From Coprobacter fastidiosus (GTDB taxonomy: Bacteria; Bacteroidota; Bacteroidia; Bacteroidales; Coprobacteraceae): 64,000 nucleotides of DNA. A model generated the notes under the pieces. It was not told where the DNA came from. It did not search any database and saw only the letters and a list, made by a program, of their open reading frames with translations. Every line of letters begins with the position of its first letter. Position 1 is the first letter of the stretch. The translations under genes were made by a program, and so were the position numbers. The stretch lies in the NCBI RefSeq assembly GCF_030296935.1, contig NZ_AP028032.1, positions 1,674,001-1,738,000 on the forward strand, read 5' to 3'. Positions 44,790-52,289 of the stretch are shown here, piece by piece.

Positions 44790-45913
44790 TCGTCCCAATC
44801 ATATTCCTCATAAGACTCTTCTTCCTCATCGTCATCATCACCGGCCAGCAACAGTTCATCTTCCTCTTTCACACGATGACTGAGATCCAGATTACGATGA
44901 GTCAACGAAGCGACCTTATTATCCTCCTTATTCAGTTCCTCCCACAAAATATCCTTTAATTCGGTAATTCCCTGTCCTGTCACCGAAGATATAAATACAT
45001 AAGGAATACTCGGAAGATCGGCTTTCAATGCCTCCGTAAGTTCTTCATCCAACATATCCGACTTAGTAATAGCCAACACCCGATGTTTATCTAATAGTTC
45101 AGGATTGAAATTCGCTATTTCATTCAATAATATTTCATATTCTTCCCGAATATCTTTCGAGTCTGCCGGAATCATAAATAACAATAAAGCATTTCGTTCT
45201 ATATGCCGAAGAAAGCGTAAACCTAACCCTTTCCCTTCACTCGCACCTTCTATAATACCCGGAATGTCGGCCATTACGAAAGAACGGTTATCTCTGTACG
45301 AAACAATCCCCAAATTAGGTTCTAATGTTGTAAAAGGATAATCTGCAATCTTAGGTTTCGCTGCAGAGACTACCGATAAGAGTGTAGATTTTCCCGCATT
45401 AGGAAAACCGACCAACCCGACATCCGCCAACAATTTCAATTCCATTATGACAGCCTTTTCTATTGCCGGCTCTCCGGGCTGCGCATAACGGGGTGTTTGA
45501 TTCGTTGCCGAACGGAAATGCCAATTTCCCAATCCTCCACGACCTCCTTTCAGTAAGACAACCTCTTCTCCGTGTTCTGTTACCTCGCAAAGAAACTCTC
45601 CTGTCTCGGCATCGAACACAACCGTACCACACGGTACTTCTATGATCTGGTCTTCTCCATCCTTTCCGAAACTACGGCTTGCGCCACCCGAACCACCATG
45701 ACCGGCATACACATGCCGCGAATATTTGAGATGCAGAAGAGTCCAATAATTCCTGTTGGCCCTTAATATTACATGACCGCCTCTACCTCCATCTCCCCCG
45801 TCAGGACCACCTTTGGTAATAAACTTCTCACGATGCAAGTGTGCAGAGCCTGCCCCACCCTTACCGGAGCGACAATATATCTTGACATAATCAACAAAAT
45901 TAGATTCGGCCAT
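44786..45913 (-). CDS. obgE: GTPase Obg/CgtA
   Basis: 375 residues. It has the glycine-rich Obg fold (about 1-158; [41 protein letters not shown]) and a G domain with G1 [12 protein letters not shown], switch region [12 protein letters not shown]3 [16 protein letters not shown] and G4 ITKSDML. No OCT domain follows; instead the C-terminus is strongly acidic (about 355-375), as in many Bacteroidetes Obg proteins. Obg binds the 50S subunit and is needed for ribosome assembly and stress signalling. It has its own textbook promoter between it and adk. Confidence 0.97.
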   Translation of the reverse strand: MAESNFVDYVKIYCRSGKGGAGSAHLHREKFITKGGPDGGDGGRGGHVILRANRNYWTLLHLKYSRHVYAGHGGSGGASRSFGKDGEDQIIEVPCGTVVFDAETGEFLCEVTEHGEEVVLLKGGRGGLGNWHFRSATNQTPRYAQPGEPAIEKAVIMELKLLADVGLVGFPNAGKSTLLSVVSAAKPKIADYPFTTLEPNLGIVSYRDNRSFVMADIPGIIEGASEGKGLGLRFLRHIERNALLLFMIPADSKDIREEYEILLNEIANFNPELLDKHRVLAITKSDMLDEELTEALKADLPSIPYVFISSVTGQGITELKDILWEELNKEDNKVASLTHRNLDLSHRVKEEDELLLAGDDDDEEEESYEEYDWDE

Positions 45914-45961
45914 AAATTTTTTATTTTACGATTTTTATTTATAAATCAATCTTTTAAAGTG

Positions 45962-45994
45962 CAAAGATAATGCTTTTTCGACCGTTTATTCAAA
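45962..45994 (-). promoter_or_regulatory. Promoter of obgE-pgeF (TTTG, 21 nt, TATCTTTG)
   Basis: On the minus strand a -33 TTTG (45991-45994) is separated by 21 nt from a -7 TATCTTTG (45962-45969), about 49 nt before the obgE start. This is the best match to the Bacteroidetes sigma-ABfr promoter in the window. Confidence 0.75.
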
Positions 45995-46000
45995 ACAGAC

Positions 46001-46048
46001 AAAAAAAGAGGCTGCAACTCATCGCAATACGCTCTGAATACAGCCTCT
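46001..46048 (-). terminator. Terminator after adk
   Basis: Reading leftwards from adk, AGAGGCTG (46041-46048) pairs with CAGCCTCT (46007-46014) across a 26-nt loop and is followed by a T7 run. It separates hpt-adk from the obgE promoter. Confidence 0.85.
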
Positions 46049-46064
46049 CTAAAATTTTCGCTTA

Positions 46065-46637
46065 TTATAGGTTATCTATCTCTTTTTCAATAGCTGCAAA
46101 GATAGATTCGATAGTTCCCATTCCGTGAATAGCTTTATATTTCTTTTCATTTATATAATAATCTTTCAACGGAGTAGTTTGATTGTGATATACGTCCAAA
46201 CGGCTCTTTATTGTTTCGAGGTTATCGTCCGAACGACCGGATACCTGACCACGTTTAATCAAACGGTCTATCAATTCCTCCTCTTCAACCTCAAGGCCTA
46301 TGACAGCAGAAACCTCTGCTCCCCGTTCTTTCAACATGGCTTTCAAAGCTTCGGCTTGAGGAATCGTACGAGGGAATCCGTCAAAAATAACACCGTTTTT
46401 CGTTTCTTCATTCGAATCCAGCACTTTCGCTAACATATCGATAATGAGTTCATCCGGAACTAATTGTCCTTTGGAAATGTAACCTTCTGCTATTTTCCCC
46501 AATTCCGTACCGTTTTTCATTTCAGCTCTCAAAACATCACCCGTAGAGATGTGAAACAAGCCGTACTTTTTAATAATCATATCGCTCTGAGTTCCTTTTC
46601 CTGATCCCGGAGCTCCAAAAATTACAATATTCAACAT
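46065..46637 (-). CDS. adk: Adenylate kinase
   Basis: 190 residues, cytoplasmic. Motifs are the P-loop FGAPGSGKGTQS, the AMP-binding HISTGDVLRAE, GFPRTIPQAEAL, and the short LID segment RLIKRGQVSGRSDDN with the catalytic arginines. The short, zinc-free LID is typical of Bacteroidetes adenylate kinases. It converts ATP + AMP to 2 ADP. It lies 71 bp after hpt on the same strand and is probably co-transcribed with it, followed by a clear terminator. Confidence 0.97.
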   Translation of the reverse strand: MLNIVIFGAPGSGKGTQSDMIIKKYGLFHISTGDVLRAEMKNGTELGKIAEGYISKGQLVPDELIIDMLAKVLDSNEETKNGVIFDGFPRTIPQAEALKAMLKERGAEVSAVIGLEVEEEELIDRLIKRGQVSGRSDDNLETIKSRLDVYHNQTTPLKDYYINEKKYKAIHGMGTIESIFAAIEKEIDNL

Positions 46638-46708
46638 ACTTATATCGGTTTATTTGTGCACTTTATTGTCACCTTTTCACCGTATTAAAATTTTAAGGTC
46701 AAAGATTA

Positions 46709-47245
46709 TTAATCCGCAATCACATAAATATCTTTCAAATTACGCCCCTGTTCGTCATAATCCAATCCATAACCCACGATAAAATCATTAGGTATCTCAA
46801 GAGCCGCATAGTCAACATGTACATCGCATTTCAACGCTTTCGGTTTAAAAAGCAGAGTCGCGATTTTCACCTGTTTCGGTTCTCTTTCTTTTAGCTGATT
46901 AATAATCCGCTGCATCGTGAAACCAGTATCGATAATATCCTCAACGACTATCACCGTACGGTCTTTAATATCTTCATCCAATCCATGAATAATTTTTACG
47001 ACACCAGTCGACTGCGTACCAGAATAAGATTTCATGCGCATAAATGTGATTTCGCTTTCGATCGTTATTTCTCGTAAAAGATCCGCCGCAAAGACAAATG
47101 CACCGTTCAAAACGCAGATAAACAGAGGATTTTCTCCGGCTAATTCGTTATTGATACGAGCAGCTATCTTTTCTATAGCAGCTTTAATTTCCTCTCGCCG
47201 AATATAAGGCCTGAATGTTTTGTCTTTAATCTGAATAGTGTCCAT
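46709..47245 (-). CDS. hpt: Hypoxanthine phosphoribosyltransferase
   Basis: 178 residues from ATG 47245. The open frame extends upstream to 47338, but that 31-residue addition contains the promoter box and is not family-like. The PRPP-binding motif is VIVVEDIIDTGFTM, with FICVLNGAFVFAADL, MRMKSYSGTQSTG (flexible loop) and DFIVGYGLDYDEQGRNLKDIYV at the C-terminus. It salvages hypoxanthine and guanine to IMP and GMP. It pairs with adk as purine housekeeping, and pgeF two genes later has a related purine role. Confidence 0.96.
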   Translation of the reverse strand: MDTIQIKDKTFRPYIRREEIKAAIEKIAARINNELAGENPLFICVLNGAFVFAADLLREITIESEITFMRMKSYSGTQSTGVVKIIHGLDEDIKDRTVIVVEDIIDTGFTMQRIINQLKEREPKQVKIATLLFKPKALKCDVHVDYAALEIPNDFIVGYGLDYDEQGRNLKDIYVIAD

Positions 47246-47289
47246 CGAATCTTGGATATGTAATGAATTTATAGTCGGCAAAGGTATAA

Positions 47290-47297
47290 CAAATATA
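47290..47297 (-). promoter_or_regulatory. Candidate -7 box (TATATTTG) for hpt-adk
   Basis: A minus-strand TAnnTTTG match 44 nt upstream of ATG 47245. It lies inside the longer open frame, which supports the shorter hpt start. Confidence 0.6.
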
Positions 47298-47351
47298 CCT
47301 ATTGTAAAAAATAACCGACTATTTTTCTCTTCAGACAAATGAATTTTTAAA

Positions 47352-48674
47352 CTATTTCACCCCGTGCATTTTCCCGGTAAGCCATTTGCTGACTGCCAAC
47401 AAAAATAACCCAAGTAAAATCGATGTAACCGCAATCACAGCGAAAATACTCATTGCTCCCAACGATACGAAAAACGAAGCGATAAAGCCGGCTGTGATAT
47501 TCGCAAAGAAACTGCTCAACATCCAGACACCCATCATCAGAGACGCCAGTCTGACCGGAGATAATTTCGATACCATAGAAAGACCTATCGGGGACAAACA
47601 AAGCTCTCCCATCGTATGCATCAGATAAGTACCCAAAAGCCACAATAAATTAGCTTTTACAAGAACCGAAGCATCGTCTCCGCCACGTTGCCATACAGCC
47701 CCGAGCATCAAAACGAATCCTAATCCCAACAAAATCATCCCCATAGCCATTTTTATCGGTATAGAAGGATTCTTTCCTCTCTTAGAAAGAAATCCCCAAA
47801 ACATAGAGAATAGAGGAGCTAACAGAATAATGAAAACAGGATTTACCGACTGAAACCATTCTGTCGGAATAACAAATCCTAAAACATTCCGATCAATGTA
47901 TTTGTCGGTATAAAGGGTGAGCGAACTACCAGCCTGTTCAAATCCGGCCCAAAAGAAAATGCAAAAAGCTACAAGAATAAATATAACCATTGTTCTATCC
48001 TTTTCCTCTTTGGTCAACGGCTCTTTTTCCACATTCCCGTCTTCATCCTTTTTTAACGCCGGTTCTTTACAAAGATCGCCGAGAAAACGGTTCGACAAGA
48101 AATTATAACATATCTGTCCCAACATCATTCCGAGTCCGGCAGCAACAAACCCCCAACGATACCCGTAAGTAATAGCCAAATAACCCGTAATCAAGGGTGC
48201 TATAAGCGCCCCGACATTAACCCCCATATAAAAAATCGTATAGGCAGAATCTTTTCTCGGATCATCAGGTTTATACAAGTCTCCGACGATGACCGCAATA
48301 TTCGGCTTAAAAAAGCCGTTTCCAATAATCAGCAAAAATAACCCCAACGACAGGAATACAGGATCGGCTTTCGCGGCCAAACAGAATTGCCCGATCATCA
48401 TCGTAATACCTCCGATCGTTATCGATTTTCGTTGTCCTAAATAATTATCGGCAAGCCAGCCTCCTATCAACGGAGTGAAATAAACAAATCCTGTAAAAAA
48501 GCCATAAATAAGACTCGCATGCCTGGCATCGAAACCCAAGCCTCCCTCCATTGCCGTCTTGGTCAAATACAAAATAAGCATGGCCCTCATGCCATAATAA
48601 CTAAAACGCTCCCACATCTCCGTAAAGAACAGAAGGTACAGACCTTTTGGATGTCTCGTTATACTCGTACTCAT
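47352..48674 (-). CDS. POT/PTR2 family proton-coupled peptide transporter
   Basis: 440 residues with about 12 membrane helices. The N-terminal TEMWERFSYYGMRAMLILYL carries the ExxERF proton-coupling motif of the POT family, followed by GGWLADNYLGQRKSI, the MFS signature loop, and FYMGVNVGALIAPLITGYLA. Helices 7-12 include FFWAGFEQAGSSL and TMGELCLSPIGLSMVSKLSP, also POT-specific. It imports di- and tripeptides with protons. It ends 14 bp before the longest possible hpt frame, but hpt has its own promoter. With pepD nearby it suggests peptide use. Confidence 0.94.
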   Translation of the reverse strand: MSTSITRHPKGLYLLFFTEMWERFSYYGMRAMLILYLTKTAMEGGLGFDARHASLIYGFFTGFVYFTPLIGGWLADNYLGQRKSITIGGITMMIGQFCLAAKADPVFLSLGLFLLIIGNGFFKPNIAVIVGDLYKPDDPRKDSAYTIFYMGVNVGALIAPLITGYLAITYGYRWGFVAAGLGMMLGQICYNFLSNRFLGDLCKEPALKKDEDGNVEKEPLTKEEKDRTMVIFILVAFCIFFWAGFEQAGSSLTLYTDKYIDRNVLGFVIPTEWFQSVNPVFIILLAPLFSMFWGFLSKRGKNPSIPIKMAMGMILLGLGFVLMLGAVWQRGGDDASVLVKANLLWLLGTYLMHTMGELCLSPIGLSMVSKLSPVRLASLMMGVWMLSSFFANITAGFIASFFVSLGAMSIFAVIAVTSILLGLFLLAVSKWLTGKMHGVK

Positions 48675-48684
48675 AAAAAATAGC

Positions 48685-48692
48685 TATCTTTG
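48685..48692 (+). promoter_or_regulatory. Possible -7 box (TATCTTTG) for nnr
   Basis: A plus-strand TAnnTTTG match about 100 nt before nnr, overlapping the 5' leader of the divergent POT gene. No good -33 is seen. Confidence 0.3.
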
Positions 48693-48794
48693 TTGATATT
48701 TGAGTGGCGAAATTAGACAAAAGTTCTATATTTATCCAATTTTAAACGATTTATTTTGTAATTATCTTTTTTACATTGCAAAATTCAATACAAA

Positions 48795-50375
48795 ATGAAA
48801 ATATTCTTTACAAACGAAACAAAGAAACTCGATCGGTTTACTATTGAAAATGAGCCGATCAAGTCTATTGATTTAATGGAACGGGCTGCATCATCCGTTA
48901 CATTCGAAATCATATCCCGATGGAAACGCAACACACCGGTTGTCGTTTTTGCAGGTCCTGGAAATAACGGAGGTGATGCTCTTGCAGTTTCCCGAATGCT
49001 GATAGAAGAAGGCTATACACTGGACATATATTTATTTAATCCGCTTCAAAAATTATCACAAGACTGTCTCAAAAACAGAGACCGGCTGCAAACAATAGAA
49101 GGGCTGAAATTTTCAAAATCGGTAAAACCATCCGATTCGACAAACACATTCCCTCACAACGGCTCACACTTCACGGAGATTACAAACGAATTTATCCCTC
49201 CGACACTGACTAAAGGAACACTTGTTATAGACGGATTATTCGGATCTGGATTGAGCAAACCTCTTTCCGGAGGATTCGGGTCTGTCGTACAATATATCAA
49301 TTCTTCCGATGCAACTGTCGTGTCTATTGATCTGCCATCAGGACTTTTCGGGGAAAACAATACAGAGAACATTCCCCGAAATATCGTTCAAGCAGATCTT
49401 ACGATCACATTTCAATATCCCAAATTAGCGTTCATGTTTGCCGAAAACGAACAATTTACCGGAGAATGGAAAATTGTCGATATCGGTATTCACCCTGATA
49501 TTATCGAACAGACCGAAACTAAATATTATTATATCGAACCGGATGAAGCTGCTCGTATGATAATGAAGCGAAGCCGCTTTGTAAGCAAACATAATGTAGG
49601 ACATACCCTATTAATTGCCGGAAGCAAAGGAATGATGGGAGCAGCAGTACTGGCAGCAAAGGCCGCACTACACACAGGAGCAGGACTGGTATCGGTTTTG
49701 TCGGCTGCTTGTGGAGAAAAAATTCTCCAAACAAGCGTACCTGAAGCGTTATTCATTGCAGATGAACAAGATTCTCATATTTCCGATATAGTTTTAAACA
49801 GATCTTATTCTGCAATTGCCGTCGGTCCTGGCTTAGGTCGCCACGAAGAAACCGCCCGGGCATTCTACAAATTGCTCGGACAAATAAAACGTCCGATAGT
49901 ATTGGATGCTGATGCACTCAACCTATTGGCTGGACATACGGAACTGATTGAAAATCTTCCGAAAAACACTATTCTAACCCCTCATCACTTGGAATTCGAC
50001 CGATTATTCGGGAAAAATGACACTTCTTACGAGCGACTGAACAAAGCACGGGAAATGGCTATTCGTTACCACATAATCATTGTCCTAAAGGGTGCTAATA
50101 CCGCTATCATCACACCTAAAGGCGATGTACTCTTCAACAGTTCGGGAAATGCCGGAATGGCTACTGCCGGGAGCGGAGATACTCTGACCGGGATGATCAC
50201 AGGATTATTGGCTCAAGGTTACCACCCGATACCGGCTGCAATCTTAGGCGTTTTTCTTCACGGAATGGCGGGAGATCTGGCAGCAGAGAAAGATTCTCAA
50301 GAATATATAACTGCGAGAGATATCATTTCTCAAATAGGACAAGCCTACAAAAAACTGCACAATTACAGAGTTTAA
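48795..50375 (+). CDS. nnr: Bifunctional NAD(P)H-hydrate epimerase / ADP-dependent dehydratase
   Basis: 526 residues, cytoplasmic. The N-terminal YjeF epimerase domain (about 1-225) has SIDLMERAASSV, VVFAGPGNNGGDALAVSRML, DGLFGSGLSKPLSG and SIDLPSGLFGEN. The C-terminal ribokinase-like dehydratase domain (about 240-520) has HNVGHTLLIAGSKGMMGAAVLAA-type sequence, AVGPGLGRHEET, VLDADALNLLAG, TPHHLEFDRLFG, VLKGANTAII and NAGMATAGSGDTLTGMI. It repairs hydrated NADH and NADPH. The fused form is standard in bacteria. Divergent from the POT transporter. Confidence 0.97.
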   Translation: MKIFFTNETKKLDRFTIENEPIKSIDLMERAASSVTFEIISRWKRNTPVVVFAGPGNNGGDALAVSRMLIEEGYTLDIYLFNPLQKLSQDCLKNRDRLQTIEGLKFSKSVKPSDSTNTFPHNGSHFTEITNEFIPPTLTKGTLVIDGLFGSGLSKPLSGGFGSVVQYINSSDATVVSIDLPSGLFGENNTENIPRNIVQADLTITFQYPKLAFMFAENEQFTGEWKIVDIGIHPDIIEQTETKYYYIEPDEAARMIMKRSRFVSKHNVGHTLLIAGSKGMMGAAVLAAKAALHTGAGLVSVLSAACGEKILQTSVPEALFIADEQDSHISDIVLNRSYSAIAVGPGLGRHEETARAFYKLLGQIKRPIVLDADALNLLAGHTELIENLPKNTILTPHHLEFDRLFGKNDTSYERLNKAREMAIRYHIIIVLKGANTAIITPKGDVLFNSSGNAGMATAGSGDTLTGMITGLLAQGYHPIPAAILGVFLHGMAGDLAAEKDSQEYITARDIISQIGQAYKKLHNYRV

Positions 50376-50410
50376 TCTGATAATCAGTATTTTCATTCAC
50401 AAATTAATTT

Positions 50411-50418
50411 TATATTTG
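50411..50418 (+). promoter_or_regulatory. Candidate -7 box (TATATTTG) for the DUF4831 gene
   Basis: A TAnnTTTG match whose transcription start would be near 50425. This rules out the earliest in-frame ATG (50416) as the start of the next gene. Confidence 0.55.
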
Positions 50419-50460
50419 CATGTGGGTAAAATTCGCATAATGAATAAAAAAATGACTAAT

Positions 50461-51540
50461 ATGAAAAAAGGAATCATATCTCTCTGTTTACTCTGCACTA
50501 TAAGTGCCTTTGCCCAGGAAACAACAAAACTGACGGCCGGAAAGCATAATGAATACGGACTGATTTACTCATTGCCAAAGACGGTTTTCGATATAGAGGT
50601 CGTAGCTACCCAAACAATCGTAAAAGCCGGCCCATATTATAAATATGCAGAAAAATATCTGGGTGTACCGGTCAGTATCACCGAGGACAAATCTTCATGG
50701 AAATTAGATAAAGCAACGATCAGCAGCTATGGAATAGCGGACAAGGATCAACAATATTTAGTTCAATTCAAATCGGGAAGCACGCCCTATATGTTTCTAA
50801 ATAAAGACGGTTTACTATTATCGGTAAATACCGATCCTCTGCCCGATAACGCAATATCAAACACTCAAGGGAAAAAGAAAACAGCATCTCCATTAGAGAA
50901 TAATGAATATGCTTCTGTTCTTACCGAAGAAATGCTGATTTCGGGTTCTACAGCCAAAATGGCAGAGGTAGCAGCCAAACAGATTTACCGGATACGAGAA
51001 AGCCGGATGGATCTCTCGACGGGTGACTCCGACCAAAAACCGGCAGACGGAGAAGCATTAAAACTTATGTTACAACAATTAGACGAGCAAGAAAGAAACC
51101 TCACGGCTTTGTTCATGGGAACGACTCAAACGCAAACTATCGTAAAACATTTCACTTGGATTCCACAAGGAGAAACCGCCAATGAAGTAGTTTTCCGTAT
51201 TTCAGACATATCAGGAATAGTAGGGAAAACCGATCTTAGCGGAGACCCTATTTACATAAATCTCAAGATTACCGAAAAAGGAGAACTCCCGGTAGATGCA
51301 AAAGGGAAAGTCAAAGAAATGCCGAAAGGAGCTTTAGCTTATAACATTCCCGGAAAGGCCAAAGCCTCTTTAACGTACAATGGGAAAAATATTTTCTACG
51401 GAGAATTTCAAGTTGCCCAATTCGGTGTCGTTTTCGGATTAGCTCCTAACATGTTCGATAACAAAAAAGCTCCGGCTCATGTGACTTTTTATCCTGAAAC
51501 CGGAGCAATCCGCGAAATAGGACAAACCAGTGACAAATAA
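50461..51540 (+). CDS. DUF4831 family secreted protein
   Basis: 359 residues from ATG 50461; ATGs at 50440 and 50452 are also possible and only lengthen the signal sequence. A signal peptide ends near ISAFAQ. The mature part starts KLTAGKHNEYGLIYSLPKTVFDIEVVATQTI, the usual DUF4831 opening, and ends YNGKNIFYGEFQVAQFGVVFGLAPNMFD. There are no catalytic motifs. The family is widespread in Bacteroidales and its function is not known to me; an envelope role is likely. It lies 15 bp before the nitroreductase lipoprotein gene and the two are probably co-transcribed. Confidence 0.85.
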   Translation: MKKGIISLCLLCTISAFAQETTKLTAGKHNEYGLIYSLPKTVFDIEVVATQTIVKAGPYYKYAEKYLGVPVSITEDKSSWKLDKATISSYGIADKDQQYLVQFKSGSTPYMFLNKDGLLLSVNTDPLPDNAISNTQGKKKTASPLENNEYASVLTEEMLISGSTAKMAEVAAKQIYRIRESRMDLSTGDSDQKPADGEALKLMLQQLDEQERNLTALFMGTTQTQTIVKHFTWIPQGETANEVVFRISDISGIVGKTDLSGDPIYINLKITEKGELPVDAKGKVKEMPKGALAYNIPGKAKASLTYNGKNIFYGEFQVAQFGVVFGLAPNMFDNKKAPAHVTFYPETGAIREIGQTSDK

Positions 51541-51555
51541 CTAAAATCAGGACGT

Positions 51556-52146
51556 ATGAAGAATTTATTAATTGTATTGTGTATTCTCCCTGTTATCTTT
51601 GGGATCAGTTGTTCCAATACACCGCAAACAGAAAGCACAGGAAATACTGTCTTAGAAAATATATTATCTCGAAAAAGCGTTCGTGATTTTATCGGCAAAA
51701 AAGTCGAAAATGAAAAAATAACGATATTATTAAAAGCCGGAATGGCTGCTCCCTCAGGGAGAGATCTTCGGCCTTGGGAACTGATCGTAATACAAAACCG
51801 TTCTACTCTCGATTCAATGGCTGCGGAGTTGCCTTATGCAAAAATGCTGAATAAAGCACCAATGGCTATCATCGTATGCGGAGACTCTATTCGCTCTTCT
51901 TACTGGTATCTCGATTGTTCGGCAGTTTCAGAAAACATCTTATTAGCAGCAGAATCTCTCGGACTGGGTGCGGTCTGGACTGCCGCTTATCCGTATGAAG
52001 ACCGCATAAGCACGGTACGGAAATATACAAATATTCCCGAAAATATCATTCCGCTTTGTGTTATACCGGTCGGTTATCCGAATGGGACGCAATCGCCTAA
52101 AAATAAATTCGATGAAAAGAAAATCCATTACGAAAAATTCCAATAA
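51556..52146 (+). CDS. Nitroreductase-family lipoprotein
   Basis: 196 residues with a lipobox-like VIFGISC (Cys about 19). The nitroreductase fold is seen in ILSRKSVRDFIGKKVENEKI (the FMN-binding RxSxR-like start), GMAAPSGRDLRPWELIVI, DCSAVSENILLAAESLGLGAVWTAAYPYEDR and IPLCVIPVGYPN. Such enzymes reduce nitro compounds or quinones with FMN and NAD(P)H. The lipid-anchor signal implies an extracytoplasmic location, which is odd for an NAD(P)H-dependent flavoenzyme but recurrent in Bacteroidetes. The electron donor outside the cytoplasm is unknown. Confidence 0.88.
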   Translation: MKNLLIVLCILPVIFGISCSNTPQTESTGNTVLENILSRKSVRDFIGKKVENEKITILLKAGMAAPSGRDLRPWELIVIQNRSTLDSMAAELPYAKMLNKAPMAIIVCGDSIRSSYWYLDCSAVSENILLAAESLGLGAVWTAAYPYEDRISTVRKYTNIPENIIPLCVIPVGYPNGTQSPKNKFDEKKIHYEKFQ

Positions 52147-52190
52147 ATTTTCAAATTAATAAATAGATTATCAAAGCCCATTTATTTACA

Positions 52191-52244
52191 TTTACAGTAC
52201 CTGAATATGCACTGATTTATATCATGATATTCAGGTACTGTAAA
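52191..52244. terminator. Long perfect hairpin between convergent genes
   Basis: An 18-bp perfect stem (TTTACAGTACCTGAATAT with ATATTCAGGTACTGTAAA) with an 18-nt loop, midway between the nitroreductase and GH3 stops. It probably ends transcription from both sides, although there is no strong T-run and the stem is unusually long. Confidence 0.65.
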
Positions 52245-52289
52245 TATTAAAAAATACAAATCTTAGAGCCTGACTATTTTTCTCAAGTA

